DNA of 64,000 nt from positions 1 through 64,000 of the forward strand of contig NZ_CAKMMG010000003.1 in NCBI RefSeq assembly GCF_927798115.1. The letters are read 5' to 3'. The DNA is from Paenibacillus auburnensis. GTDB lineage: Bacteria > Bacillota > Bacilli > Paenibacillales > Paenibacillaceae. Below, piece by piece: positions 1 to 8,435 of this stretch (position 1 is its first letter; every line of letters starts with the position of its first letter). The translations under genes were made by a program, and so were the position numbers. The notes under the pieces are model-generated. The model saw only the letters and a list, made by a program, of their open reading frames with translations. It had not been told where the DNA came from and made no database searches.

Positions 1-248
1 ATGAATCTATTTATAACTATGCAAAACAAAATAAAATTAAGGCTATTTTCAGAAAAAATAATGGTTATTTTCGAAAAATGTTTTAGATTTATTTAAATCA
101 AATTAACGTAAATGGTTAAAAAACCAAAAAAATAACTTAAATTTAATCGTAAATCACAAATAAAGGAAGAAAGCTTTCTTTTTCACCTTAATAAGTTTAT
201 AATTTTATAAAATAGTTATTTTACGACGTTTGCGGAGGAAGGTTTGAT
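1..248 (+). promoter_or_regulatory. AT-rich promoter region of the ArsR-type regulator gene
   Basis: This leading stretch is very AT-rich and has no credible gene. It holds two similar TTTTC-rich half sites (around 46-55 and 70-80, the second containing the palindrome TTTTCGAAAA). The same kind of motif recurs upstream of the ABC importer at 4650-4800. A ribosome binding site GGAGGAAGG lies just before the ATG at 249. That the motifs are operators for the regulator is inference. Confidence 0.45.
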
Positions 249-1205
249 ATGATTTATATCAAAGATTTAATGAGTGGCATTGAAATTTTCAAAGCGCTTA
301 GCTCTGAAATCCGGATTCAAATTCTGGAATTACTAGCCACTAATCAGGCACTTAACCTGAATGAAATTGCCAAGAAGCTGAATCTTAGCAATGGCGCCAT
401 CACCATGCATATTAAGAAGCTGGAAGAAAGCGGTCTCATTGAAATCAATACTTCAGTAGGCAAACACGGCATCCAGAAGGTATGTTACTTAAATAAGGAT
501 AAACTGATGGTCGATCTGCGCAGCAAGGATGTCGACAACCTTTATGAGGTTGAAATCCAGGTTGGGCATTACAGCAACTATCAGGCAGTTCCAACCTGTG
601 GCCTGGCTACTAAGGACAGCATTATCGGTGACTTCGACGAGCCCCGTTACTTCGCCGATCCCCAGCGGATTGATTCAGAGATTATCTGGATGGCGGAAGG
701 CTTCCTGGAATACCGTATTCCGAACTATCTGAAGGCAAACCAGACCTTCCGTGAGATTCAGTTCTCCATGGAAATCGGTTCAGAAGCTCCCGGGTTCAGT
801 GATAACTATCCTTCCGACCTGTACTTTTATGTGAACGGGATTGAGATCGGATACTGGACCAGTCCCGGAGACTTCGGCGACCAGCGCGGCACGTTCAATC
901 CTGACTGGTGGCCACCTCACCTGAATCAGTACGGCATGCTTAAGCTGATCCGGATTAACAATGAAGGCAGCTTTATCGACGGCTGCCGCATTTCTGACAT
1001 TACACTGGACGATATTAAGCTGGACTACAAAAGCGAGCTGACCTTCCGCATTGCCGTTACCGACAAGCCGGTCAACAAACGCGGGCTGACCATTTACGGC
1101 AAGCATTTTGGCAACTACAGCCAGGATTTGCTCGCCCGTGTCCTCTACAACGTCCATGAGATTGAAGAAGCAGGCAGCCTCCTCACCTCTTCATCTATGG
1201 AATAG
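249..1205 (+). CDS. ArsR/SmtB-type transcriptional regulator with large C-terminal domain
   Basis: This 318-residue protein starts with a winged helix-turn-helix of the ArsR type at about residues 10-85 (KALSSEIRIQILELLA, then LNLNEIAKKLNLSNGAITMH). Typical ArsR repressors are only about 100 residues long. Here a further region of about 200 residues follows, rich in aromatic residues (FYVNGIEIGYWTSPGDFGDQ), which looks like a beta-sandwich, possibly a sugar-sensing domain; that reading is inference. No metal-binding cysteine pair of classical ArsR proteins is obvious. The gene converges on an ABC sugar importer, and both upstream regions share TTTTCG-type motifs, so control of that importer is plausible. 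The start is supported by GGAGGAAGG eight bases upstream. Confidence 0.8.
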   Translation: MIYIKDLMSGIEIFKALSSEIRIQILELLATNQALNLNEIAKKLNLSNGAITMHIKKLEESGLIEINTSVGKHGIQKVCYLNKDKLMVDLRSKDVDNLYEVEIQVGHYSNYQAVPTCGLATKDSIIGDFDEPRYFADPQRIDSEIIWMAEGFLEYRIPNYLKANQTFREIQFSMEIGSEAPGFSDNYPSDLYFYVNGIEIGYWTSPGDFGDQRGTFNPDWWPPHLNQYGMLKLIRINNEGSFIDGCRISDITLDDIKLDYKSELTFRIAVTDKPVNKRGLTIYGKHFGNYSQDLLARVLYNVHEIEEAGSLLTSSSME

Positions 1206-1220
1206 TTTTCTCTACACCAA

Positions 1221-1252
1221 AAAGCAAACCTCCGGCAATGGAGGTTTGCTTT
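1221..1252. terminator. Bidirectional Rho-independent terminator
   Basis: A perfect 13-bp stem (AAAGCAAACCTCC with its complement, six-base loop) ends in T runs on the plus strand and A runs on the left. It lies between the convergent regulator gene and the ABC permease gene, so it can serve both. Confidence 0.85.
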
Positions 1253-1275
1253 TTAGTTTGGGAATATATTCTAAA

Positions 1276-2109
1276 TCACCCCTTCACCGCACCTGCCGTC
1301 ATCCCGTCAATAAAGTACTTTTGAAAGCCAAGGAATAAGGCCAGAATCGGCAGGATGGAGAAAAACGAGCCGACAATCAGCAGATCATAGTTGTTGCCGT
1401 ATGGAGTAAGCAGTGTCTTCAGGCCAATCGGCAGGGTGTATTTGTTCTCATTACTCAGCACCATAAACGGCCAGAGGAAATTATTCCAGCTGTTCATCCC
1501 GTTCAGGATCGCCATCGCTGCAAAGGAGGGCTTCATCACCGGCAGAATCAGGCGCACATAAATCGCATATTCATTCGCACCATCCACCCGGCCGGCGGCG
1601 ATCATCTCCTTTGGAATCCCCCGTAAATATTGCCTGAAGAAAAAGATGGTCGCTGCGCTGGCCACACCCGGCAAAATAATCGCAGAATAGCTGTTCATCA
1701 GCCCCATGTTGAAGGTTAATGTATACAACGGCAGCAGCAGAATCTCAAACGGCACCATCATAATGAGCAGCACGCAGATAAACAGCAAGGTTTTGCCCCT
1801 GAATTCATAGGCTGAAAAACCGTAGGCTACCGTGGCACTGACCAACAGCGTTACCACAACCTGTACCACTGTCAGCAGCAGCGAATTGAAAAACCAGGTA
1901 AAGTAGGCATGCTCTCCGGTGAACAAAAAGACAAAATTATCAAAGCTCATCGCCGAAAGGTTGAATCTGAGGTTGAGGCCATACCGGATCAGATCCTCGC
2001 CGGGTTTAAATGAAGCGATGGTTACCGCATAAAAAGGCACCAGGATCAAGAGGCACAGCACGCTAAAAAAAGCAAAGAGGATGATTTTACGGATGGTTCC
2101 TGTCTTCAC
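1276..2109 (-). CDS. Carbohydrate ABC transporter permease, MalG/LacG type
   Basis: This 277-residue inner component of an ABC sugar importer has six predicted membrane segments, the first at about residues 10-30 (ILFAFFSVLCLLILVPFYAV). The EAA-type coupling loop is recognisable around residues 180-200 (AAGRVDGANEYAIYVRLILP). The MalG family forms a heterodimer with a MalF-type partner, here the gene immediately upstream. The start codon is GTG. Its ribosome binding site lies in the last codons of the upstream permease, only two bases before it, indicating translational coupling. No ATPase gene is present in the cluster; such importers in Bacillales usually share a common MsmX-type ATPase encoded elsewhere. 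Confidence 0.9.
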   Translation of the reverse strand: MKTGTIRKIILFAFFSVLCLLILVPFYAVTIASFKPGEDLIRYGLNLRFNLSAMSFDNFVFLFTGEHAYFTWFFNSLLLTVVQVVVTLLVSATVAYGFSAYEFRGKTLLFICVLLIMMVPFEILLLPLYTLTFNMGLMNSYSAIILPGVASAATIFFFRQYLRGIPKEMIAAGRVDGANEYAIYVRLILPVMKPSFAAMAILNGMNSWNNFLWPFMVLSNENKYTLPIGLKTLLTPYGNNYDLLIVGSFFSILPILALFLGFQKYFIDGMTAGAVKG

Positions 2110-2111
2110 TC

Positions 2112-3008
2112 CTAATCCTCCTCCTTCTTAAACATGCCGCTGAAGGCGAGTTGCGTCAGATTAATCACCATGGTGATGAGCAGCAGAACAATACCGACCG
2201 CAGCCGCGTATCCCAGATTATTTTTCTCAATCCCCTGCCGGTAGAGATAACCGACGATGGTTAAGCCGATATTTTTCGGGGAGTTATTACCGTTCCACAG
2301 CATCATACTCTCGATAAACATCGCAAGGCCGGCATATATACTGATCGTCAGCACATAAATAGTCGTCGGCTTCAGCAACGGGACGGTAATGCGGGTAAAC
2401 CGCTGGAAGGCGGAAGCTCCGTCAATGGAGGCCGCTTCGTAGTAATCATCCGGAATATTTTTGAGCCCCGATAAGAAGTAGAGCATATTCACACCCATCC
2501 AACGCCAGGTCGCTAGTGCCACCAAGGCAATGAAGCCGGTAGTCTGTCCTTTTAGAAATTTCACCGGCTCCACACCAAACACACCCAGTATGCTATTGAT
2601 TAGCGAGCCTTCCATCTCGCCGAACATCAGGCGGAAAATGGTTCCAGCCACAACTACAGAGGTCAGCGCCGGGAAGAAGAAGGCGGATTTGAAAAATTCC
2701 CGGGCCCACATGGCTTTGTTATTAATCAGCACGGCGAACAGCATCGGAAACGGGATCAGAATCACCAGCGTCAGCAGCATATAGACTGCACTGTTGCGTA
2801 CCGCTTTGAAAAAGATAGTATCCCCCATCAGTTTCGTGTAATTATCCGCGCCGATAAAATGTGCTTCCTGGCCAAGCGTCACCTTTTGAAAGCTCATGCC
2901 GAAGGAACTCAGCAGCGGATAGATCCAGAAGATGATGAATACGAGTACAAAAGGCAGCACGAACACGTAGGGAGCAACCTTTTGCGAATATAGGAAGTTC
3001 TTAATCAT
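2112..3008 (-). CDS. Carbohydrate ABC transporter permease, MalF/LacF type
   Basis: This 298-residue membrane protein begins with a hydrophobic segment at about residues 12-32 (YVFVLPFVLVFIIFWIYPLL). It carries the EAA coupling motif near residues 190-210 (AASIDGASAFQRFTRITVPLL), typical of MalF/UgpA permeases. It is the second gene of the operon after the binding protein, from which it is separated by 67 bases. The ATG is preceded by a GGAGCAG site. Transported sugar cannot be read from the sequence. Confidence 0.9.
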   Translation of the reverse strand: MIKNFLYSQKVAPYVFVLPFVLVFIIFWIYPLLSSFGMSFQKVTLGQEAHFIGADNYTKLMGDTIFFKAVRNSAVYMLLTLVILIPFPMLFAVLINNKAMWAREFFKSAFFFPALTSVVVAGTIFRLMFGEMEGSLINSILGVFGVEPVKFLKGQTTGFIALVALATWRWMGVNMLYFLSGLKNIPDDYYEAASIDGASAFQRFTRITVPLLKPTTIYVLTISIYAGLAMFIESMMLWNGNNSPKNIGLTIVGYLYRQGIEKNNLGYAAAVGIVLLLITMVINLTQLAFSGMFKKEED

Positions 3009-3075
3009 GGCTTCTGCTCCTTTAGAATAGAGCTGCCCACGGGGTGGACAGCTCCGAAAGTAACCGTACCCGCTA

Positions 3076-4410
3076 CTACTTCAGTTCTTGTTCAATCTGT
3101 GTCTGGGCATCATCCAGCGCCTTCTGAATGTCCTTCCCGTCCTCGAAAATTTCATTTAAGGTTACGGTGCACAGTACATTGTTGATCGTCGGCGAAGCAG
3201 AGGTGGATTTGATCAGATTGATCTCCTCCCGGATTTCATTCAGCACATCAAACGGGTTGTTCACAAAATACTTCACGAATTGATTGTCCGGATTATGGGT
3301 TACCTCCTTCATATCCCAGACACTCATATTGATCGGGTCAAAACCAAGTGTATTCCAGATTTCAATGTTCGCATCCAATGACAGTTTGGCATAGGCGATA
3401 AAATCCTTAGCCAGCTGTACATCCTTCGCAGTCTTGGTGACCACCGTACCGGTACCACCGCCGCCGTACGATCTGTGCATCCCCTTTTCAAGAACGGGAA
3501 GCGGAGCGATGGCGATTTTACCGCTCAGGTCCTTCATATAGTTGGTATATCTGGACATTTGCCACAGCGGCATGAACGCAGTAGCATAGTTGCCGGAGTT
3601 AAACTCACCGTAAGCTTCTTCCGTATCCGGCTGTCCGCCGGCAATTGTGGCGATAACGTTATTGTCCTGCAGATCCTTTAGCATCGTCAGCGCTCTTATC
3701 ATTTCCGGCGTATTCACCTGCGGTTTCCCGTCAGCATCGGTGAAGTCGGAATTCTGCTGCGCTAAGAGCAGAGAAGCCTGCCAGGTCGCACTGGTGTCGG
3801 CGGTGCCCATATATTTGCCTGTTTTTTCATATACCTGGATGCCGGCCTTCTTGAAATCCTCCCAGGTTACGATACTCTTGTAATCCACCCCGGCCTGTTC
3901 GAGAATTTCTGTATTGTAAAAGGCAACTGTTGCCCCGACATGCGTGGACAGACCGTAAATGTTCCCGTTTTTACTGTAGAGATCAAGCTGGGACTGGACA
4001 ACAGTTCCTTTGTAGGGCTCTGCCACATCGTTCAGCGGTTCAAGCTGCGGATCTCCCGCCAGGAAATCCGGAAATTTGCCCAGCTCAATATCGGCAATAT
4101 CCGGCGCCCCCACACCAGTCTGCACGGCGATGGACAGCTTGTTATGCATATCATCGTATGGCATCACCGTCACGTTCAGCTTAATCTGGCGATCGGGATT
4201 CGCCGCGTTCCATTTCTCCAGCATTTTCTCAAAATGCTGCCCATGCAGCTCGACAAATGTCCAGTACGAGAGCTCTGTAGCCTTCTCCCCTGCACCGCCG
4301 TTCAGGACAGAAGACTCACCGCCGGAAGTGTTGGAAGAAGATTTTCCGCAGCCAGCCAGAAATAAGATCATCGAGAGTACCATCAAAGAAATGAACCATT
4401 TGTTTTTCAT
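3076..4410 (-). CDS. Extracellular sugar-binding lipoprotein of ABC importer
   Basis: This 444-residue family 1 extracellular solute-binding protein delivers an oligosaccharide to the two permeases downstream. It starts with a lipoprotein signal (MKNKWFISLMVLSMILFLAGC), the cysteine being about residue 21, followed by a Ser/Thr-rich linker. The fold signature TELSYWTFVELHGQHFEKML and the region AFYNTEILEQAGV are typical of the family. I chose the start at 4410 because GGAGGG lies eight bases upstream; a longer open frame exists but has no signal peptide at its beginning. The gene is first in the operon, behind a long AT-rich control region. Confidence 0.88.
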   Translation of the reverse strand: MKNKWFISLMVLSMILFLAGCGKSSSNTSGGESSVLNGGAGEKATELSYWTFVELHGQHFEKMLEKWNAANPDRQIKLNVTVMPYDDMHNKLSIAVQTGVGAPDIADIELGKFPDFLAGDPQLEPLNDVAEPYKGTVVQSQLDLYSKNGNIYGLSTHVGATVAFYNTEILEQAGVDYKSIVTWEDFKKAGIQVYEKTGKYMGTADTSATWQASLLLAQQNSDFTDADGKPQVNTPEMIRALTMLKDLQDNNVIATIAGGQPDTEEAYGEFNSGNYATAFMPLWQMSRYTNYMKDLSGKIAIAPLPVLEKGMHRSYGGGGTGTVVTKTAKDVQLAKDFIAYAKLSLDANIEIWNTLGFDPINMSVWDMKEVTHNPDNQFVKYFVNNPFDVLNEIREEINLIKSTSASPTINNVLCTVTLNEIFEDGKDIQKALDDAQTQIEQELK

Positions 4411-4900
4411 GCTCGACCCTCCTGTATGATGAAAAATAATTGTTGCCCGCATTAGTGTAAACGGATACATTACAATCCCCGGAATATGGCTGCTTGGGCA
4501 GCCTTGGGCTCCCAGAGCCTTGCATCAACCTCCCTTTACACATTTGTTAAATGTTTTAGGCAGTTATAATGTATTCAGCTGGAAGAGCAAATAGAAACTT
4601 CTGAGACCTAAAAAACATATATTTATTAATTCTTTTGTAAATCAAAGCTTATAATTGAAAATTTCACGAAAACAAGACAGCTTTCTTGCGAAAACAATGA
4701 CCTTTTAGTCCAAATGGATTTAAAGCCAAAGGTAGAACTTTTCGAAAAATATCATAATATTTAATTAAAATTGTAAATAAAGATAGTTTTCGCACTGATT
4801 TATTCCATTTCATTTAAATCCATTTAAACCATATTAGCCCTTATGCTTCCTCATACATAATTAGGCCCCGGCTAACGAACAATAACTCCTGTCTCCCATA
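4411..4900 (-). promoter_or_regulatory. Long AT-rich control region of the ABC sugar operon
   Basis: About 500 bases without a gene. Between 4656 and 4800 there are repeated GNGAAAAC-type words in both directions: ACGAAAAC near 4667, GCGAAAAC near 4687, TTTTCGAAAA near 4739 and GTTTTCGC near 4786. Similar TTTTCGAAAA words precede the ArsR-type regulator at the left end of the window. These are candidate operator sites, by inference only. Confidence 0.4.
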
Positions 4901-4922
4901 CCACCGAGAAGGAGTGTTTCAT

Positions 4923-5081
4923 ATGCGTGAAGGTCTGATCCCCACCGTTCTTGGTACCGTAGTTTCCGCTTCCGGCGCAGCTTTTCTTGGAAGCAAGTAC
5001 AAGCTGGCCGCAACCGGCGTGCTTGGCTTTGGTCTGGCGCACATTGTACTGGGCACCATCGACTTGTTTGAGCACCGGTAA
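4923..5081 (+). CDS. Small conserved-looking hydrophobic protein (52 residues)
   Basis: A short gene preceded by a good ribosome binding site (AAGGAG, seven to eight bases before the ATG). The product begins MREGLIPTVLGTVVSASGAA, continues with a small-residue-rich hydrophobic stretch, a basic KYKL loop and a second hydrophobic stretch (TGVLGFGLAHIVLGTIDLF), and ends HR. Two short membrane-associated helices are likely. A hairpin follows the stop codon by 15 bases. I do not know a function. Similar tiny Paenibacillus proteins exist to my memory, but that has not been checked. Confidence 0.65.
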   Translation: MREGLIPTVLGTVVSASGAAFLGSKYKLAATGVLGFGLAHIVLGTIDLFEHR

Positions 5082-5096
5082 AAAGGTTGGAAGATG

Positions 5097-5124
5097 CCGG
5101 CCCTGTACTGCAAGTACAGGCCGG
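5097..5124 (+). terminator. Hairpin downstream of the small gene
   Basis: CCTGTACT pairs with AGTACAGG around a three-base loop, extended by CCGG on each side past one bulged C. There is no clear T run afterwards, so it may be a weak terminator for either of the converging genes. Confidence 0.5.
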
Positions 5125-5207
5125 TTCCCTTATAGTCCAATTCTCCGTTCAACGGGACAGCAAAAAGGCCCTCACCCGGCAGGCAAGGACCTATCTATAC
5201 ATAAGAT

Positions 5208-5987
5208 TTATTTCACAGCTACATAAAAAAGACGCTGGGCACTGTCATCTGCCGGGATCCATTCGAAATCGGCATACGTCTTAACGAGACTGAATCCGGC
5301 CTTGTACAGCTCGTCTGTCAGCCACTGCGGATCGTAAGCGCGCTGGATATGCGTCTCCTCGAAACGGCGGTAGAGGCCGCTGCCGTTCTCTTCACGGGCG
5401 AAAATGGACAGATGATGCTCAATTTCACGGCGCGGCACATCCAGCTCACAAGTCCAGATATAGGACACGGAAGGCTCATCCAGTACAAAAGGCTGCTCCT
5501 CCTCATAACGGAGCAGCGTATTCGGATGATGGACATCAAACAGAAAAGTACCCCCGTCTTTGAGGCCTGCGTATGTCCGGGCCAGAACTGCTTGAATATC
5601 CTGCTCTTCGAGCACATAGTTCAGACAGTCACAGAAAGAGATCACGGCATCTACCGGCTCCGGCAGCTCCCACTCCGTCATGTCCTGTCTGATCCAGCGC
5701 ACGCTTCCCTCGCGTAAAAACCGGCGTCCCTGCGGATGCCGTTCCATCTTCTGCTGGGCCACGGACAGCATATCCGAAGATAAATCGATGCCGGTCATGT
5801 GATATCCTGCAGCAGCAAGCGGAATGGTGATGCTGCCCGTACCGCAGCCAAGCTCGGCCACGGTCCGGGGTTTGCCGTACATGCCCCATGCGGTTTCCGC
5901 AAAGGTCAGCCAATCCGGATACGGCATGTCCGCCATCAGCTCGTCGTATACATAAGCAAATTTCCCATAGGAAGACACAACGTACAC
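5208..5987 (-). CDS. yqeM: Class I SAM-dependent methyltransferase (YqeM-like)
   Basis: This 259-residue protein is a class I S-adenosylmethionine methyltransferase. Motif I is seen at about residues 41-50 (VAELGCGTGS), motif II near 63-67 (TGIDLS) and the DAVISFCDCLNYV region near 113-125. It matches the B. subtilis operon order, where yqeM follows yqeL, though here cvfB lies between. The methyl acceptor is unknown. The first possible start is a GTG with AGGAA eight bases upstream; a second GTG three codons later would give MSSYGKFAYVYDELM, closer to the usual family start, so the exact beginning is uncertain by nine bases. Confidence 0.85.
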   Translation of the reverse strand: MYVVSSYGKFAYVYDELMADMPYPDWLTFAETAWGMYGKPRTVAELGCGTGSITIPLAAAGYHMTGIDLSSDMLSVAQQKMERHPQGRRFLREGSVRWIRQDMTEWELPEPVDAVISFCDCLNYVLEEQDIQAVLARTYAGLKDGGTFLFDVHHPNTLLRYEEEQPFVLDEPSVSYIWTCELDVPRREIEHHLSIFAREENGSGLYRRFEETHIQRAYDPQWLTDELYKAGFSLVKTYADFEWIPADDSAQRLFYVAVK

Positions 5988-5993
5988 CGCTTT

Positions 5994-6908
5994 CTATTCC
6001 TGATTCTGTTCCGGACCCTTCTCTGCTTCAGTCCCTGCAAGGTAGGTCCAGTTCTCCTTCTGGGTAATAAGACCTTCCTTCATCAGCTTGCCCATGGCGC
6101 GTTTGAATGCGGACTTGCTGATGCCGAAGCGCTGCTTGATAATATCCGGCGGCGTAGCATCCGAATAAGGCATCGCCCCGCCAGGGCGTGAATGCAGGAA
6201 CTCCAGCAATGCCGCGGAATCCACATCCCGTCCAACTTCCTTGCGGTGGGTCATCGCCAGATTGACACGGCCATCCTCGCGGATATGCGAGACACGTGCT
6301 TCAAACTGTTCACCTAACCGCAGCAGACGGCTGCGCTCGGAGGAATGAACCATTCCGATGATCCCGAATCCCAGCACGCCGCCGTCCACGAGGACAAATG
6401 TACCCATTTGCAGCGGCTTGTAGACTCTGGCTGTAACGGTTTGCCCCATCCATGAGGATGGCGCTGGCAGAGCAAGCGGAGCAAGCTCCTGCTCTCCGGC
6501 CAGTTTGGCACGCAGGCGTCCCTGTTTATCATGCTCCATCAGTACAAATACCTTATCGCCAATCTGCGGGCGAAGCTCTACCAGTTCAGGCAGTTCGCCG
6601 ATTGGCAGCAGCAGCTGGCGGCCGAGCCCCATCTCCAGGAAACAGCCCAGACGCGGATGAATATCCGCCACTTCCAGCAGAGCCATCTCACCCAGGGTGA
6701 GAAAAGGCTTCTTCATAGTGGCGGCAAGACGGTCCTCGGTATCAAAAAAGATAAATACCTCCACTTTGTCGCCTTGCTTAGGCTTGCTGCCTACCAGCTC
6801 CGTATAATGCAGCATGACATCCTGGTCACCTGCACCCAGAAAGAAGCCGTAAGGAGAGACTTCCCGCAATACTTCCAGTGTTACCGTAGTACCTGCAATC
6901 AGGCTCAT
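5994..6908 (-). CDS. cvfB: CvfB/YitL family S1-type RNA-binding regulator
   Basis: This 304-residue protein has the CvfB layout: several S1-like beta-barrel domains in the first 220 residues (GTTVTLEVLREVSPYGFFLG and GQTVTARVYKPLQMGTFVLV mark two of them), then a C-terminal winged helix (PPDIIKQRFGISKSAFKRAM). CvfB proteins bind RNA and affect virulence factor expression in Staphylococcus; the role in sporeformers is less clear. The ATG overlaps the stop of rsfS by four bases (ATGA), so it is translationally coupled to the yqe operon. In B. subtilis yitL sits elsewhere, so its presence between yqeL and yqeM orthologues is notable. Confidence 0.88.
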   Translation of the reverse strand: MSLIAGTTVTLEVLREVSPYGFFLGAGDQDVMLHYTELVGSKPKQGDKVEVFIFFDTEDRLAATMKKPFLTLGEMALLEVADIHPRLGCFLEMGLGRQLLLPIGELPELVELRPQIGDKVFVLMEHDKQGRLRAKLAGEQELAPLALPAPSSWMGQTVTARVYKPLQMGTFVLVDGGVLGFGIIGMVHSSERSRLLRLGEQFEARVSHIREDGRVNLAMTHRKEVGRDVDSAALLEFLHSRPGGAMPYSDATPPDIIKQRFGISKSAFKRAMGKLMKEGLITQKENWTYLAGTEAEKGPEQNQE

Positions 6909-7252
6909 ACCGTCTCCACAACCTTGGCGTCAGACCAGAGACGCTCGATGTTGTAGTATTCACGCTCATCGCGGTGGAACACGTGCACGACAACATCCCC
7001 TAGATCCATCAGAACCCAGCGGGCCGCATCCATGCCTTCAATCCCGCGGATCATACCGCCGGCTTCATGAACCACTTTGCGCACTTCGGTAGCAATAGCC
7101 TGTACCTGGGTATCCGAATTACCGTGACAGATGATGAAATAATCACTGATCGGTGAAACATTGCGCAAATCCAATGCCACAACATTCATCGCTTTTTTGT
7201 CTTCAACGGCTTTAAGGGCCAATTCCAGCAGCTTGCTTGATTGTACACTCAT
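6905..7252 (-). CDS. rsfS: Ribosomal silencing factor RsfS
   Basis: This 115-residue protein is of the usual length for the RsfS/YbeB/Iojap family, which binds ribosomal protein uL14 on the 50S subunit and blocks subunit joining when nutrients are short. Family signatures visible are LRNVSPISDYFIICHGNSDTQ near residues 27-47, GMDAARWVLMDLGDVVVHVF near 79-98 and the EREYYNIERLW end. The ATG has GGAGGATAAAAT upstream and overlaps the yqeK stop. It is followed by cvfB with a four-base overlap. Confidence 0.95.
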   Translation of the reverse strand: MSVQSSKLLELALKAVEDKKAMNVVALDLRNVSPISDYFIICHGNSDTQVQAIATEVRKVVHEAGGMIRGIEGMDAARWVLMDLGDVVVHVFHRDEREYYNIERLWSDAKVVETV

Positions 7253-7827
7253 ATTTTATCCTCCAGTATTCTTACTAAGTCGTTGCGCGCCAGCATTGTA
7301 AGCGGAAATACAATCCGGCGCTTCTGCAGCAGCAGGCTGATCGTAGAATCAAATCCGGCAACCAGCGCTTCTTCGAGGCTTACCTTAGACAGTCTGCGGA
7401 TCTCGTCTACACCGGGGAAATCCCGTCCGGGCTCGATGTAATCGGCCAGGCAGACGACCTTCTCCAGCAGGGTCATCCCCTTGCGGCCGGAAGTATGGTA
7501 ACGGATTGCCCCTAGGATATCCGGGTCCGTAATTCCGTACTCCTGCTGCGCAACAAATGCCCCTACTTCAGCATGCCATAGCTGCTTGTCATATTGAAGC
7601 AGCTCGGTTGACAGCCCGTTCTGTTCAATGATCTCCTTCATTCTCTCCACCGGCCAATATTTGGCTACATCATGCAGAATAGCTGCCGTTTCCGCCTGAA
7701 CTGGATCGGCTCCATAATGCCGGGCCAGCTTGACCGACGTTTCCATTACCCCCAGCGTATGCTGCCAGCGTTTGTCTGGCATCTGGGCAGAGACTGCCTC
7801 AATCAGCGCTTCGCGGCTGTAGGCCAT
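7249..7827 (-). CDS. yqeK: HD-domain hydrolase YqeK (Ap4A hydrolase family)
   Basis: This 192-residue HD-domain phosphohydrolase belongs to the bacterial YqeK family, which hydrolyses diadenosine tetraphosphate to two ADP and is usually beside nadD. Metal ligands are visible in RWQHTLGVMETS (His), AAILHDVAKYW (His-Asp) and QLWHAEVGAF (His). I chose the start at 7827 because AGGAGTGG lies upstream and the protein begins at the expected family N-terminus; a longer frame runs back into nadD. The gene overlaps nadD by 29 bases and rsfS by 4, so the three are co-translated. Confidence 0.93.
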   Translation of the reverse strand: MAYSREALIEAVSAQMPDKRWQHTLGVMETSVKLARHYGADPVQAETAAILHDVAKYWPVERMKEIIEQNGLSTELLQYDKQLWHAEVGAFVAQQEYGITDPDILGAIRYHTSGRKGMTLLEKVVCLADYIEPGRDFPGVDEIRRLSKVSLEEALVAGFDSTISLLLQKRRIVFPLTMLARNDLVRILEDKI

Positions 7828-8401
7828 ACAATCCACTCCTCTGCACATATTCATATACCTGCTCAGGCACCATATAGCGGATAGACCGGCCGCTTGCCGC
7901 GCGTGACCTGAGCATCGTGGATGAGATATCCACCAGCGGCATGTCTGCGAGCACAACCTTATCGGCAATGAAGCCGGGCAGTGCCGCCAGATCAAGCGGT
8001 GTTCCAGGGCGTCCTACACCGATGAAGGTTAATGCGCCTACCAGCTCTTCAATCCCGTGCCATTTCGGCAAGTATTCAACCATATCCGCGCCAACGATGA
8101 AATAGAACTCATGCTGGGGATAGGCTTCTTTCAGGCTGTGTACGGTCTCAATGGTATAGGATACACCGCCCCGGACGATTTCCCAGTCCAGAATGCGGAA
8201 CGCCTCATTTCCTTCTACCGCGCTCTGTACCATCGCCAGCCGGTCCGCCCCCGAAGCTCCGGCCTCATGTTTATGCGGAGGGATATGCGAGGGCATGAAC
8301 CAGACCTCGTCCAGTGAATACGTATCCCTTGCGGCTTCTGCCGCCATCATGTGACCTATGTGAAGAGGATCAAAGGTTCCCCCCATAATTCCAACTTTCA
8401 A
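7799..8401 (-). CDS. nadD: Nicotinate-nucleotide adenylyltransferase
   Basis: NadD transfers AMP from ATP to nicotinate mononucleotide, making deamido-NAD. The 200-residue length is normal. The nucleotidyltransferase signature GGTFDPLHIGH is at residues 7-17, and the ISSTMLRSR motif corresponding to the second ATP-binding site is near residue 160. The start codon is TTG, with a strong AGGAGGT site seven bases upstream. It lies between yhbY and yqeK, as in B. subtilis. Confidence 0.95.
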   Translation of the reverse strand: MKVGIMGGTFDPLHIGHMMAAEAARDTYSLDEVWFMPSHIPPHKHEAGASGADRLAMVQSAVEGNEAFRILDWEIVRGGVSYTIETVHSLKEAYPQHEFYFIVGADMVEYLPKWHGIEELVGALTFIGVGRPGTPLDLAALPGFIADKVVLADMPLVDISSTMLRSRAASGRSIRYMVPEQVYEYVQRSGLYGLQPRSAD

Positions 8402-8435
8402 GAGGTGTACCTCCTCTTATTCTCCAAGTAAAAAT

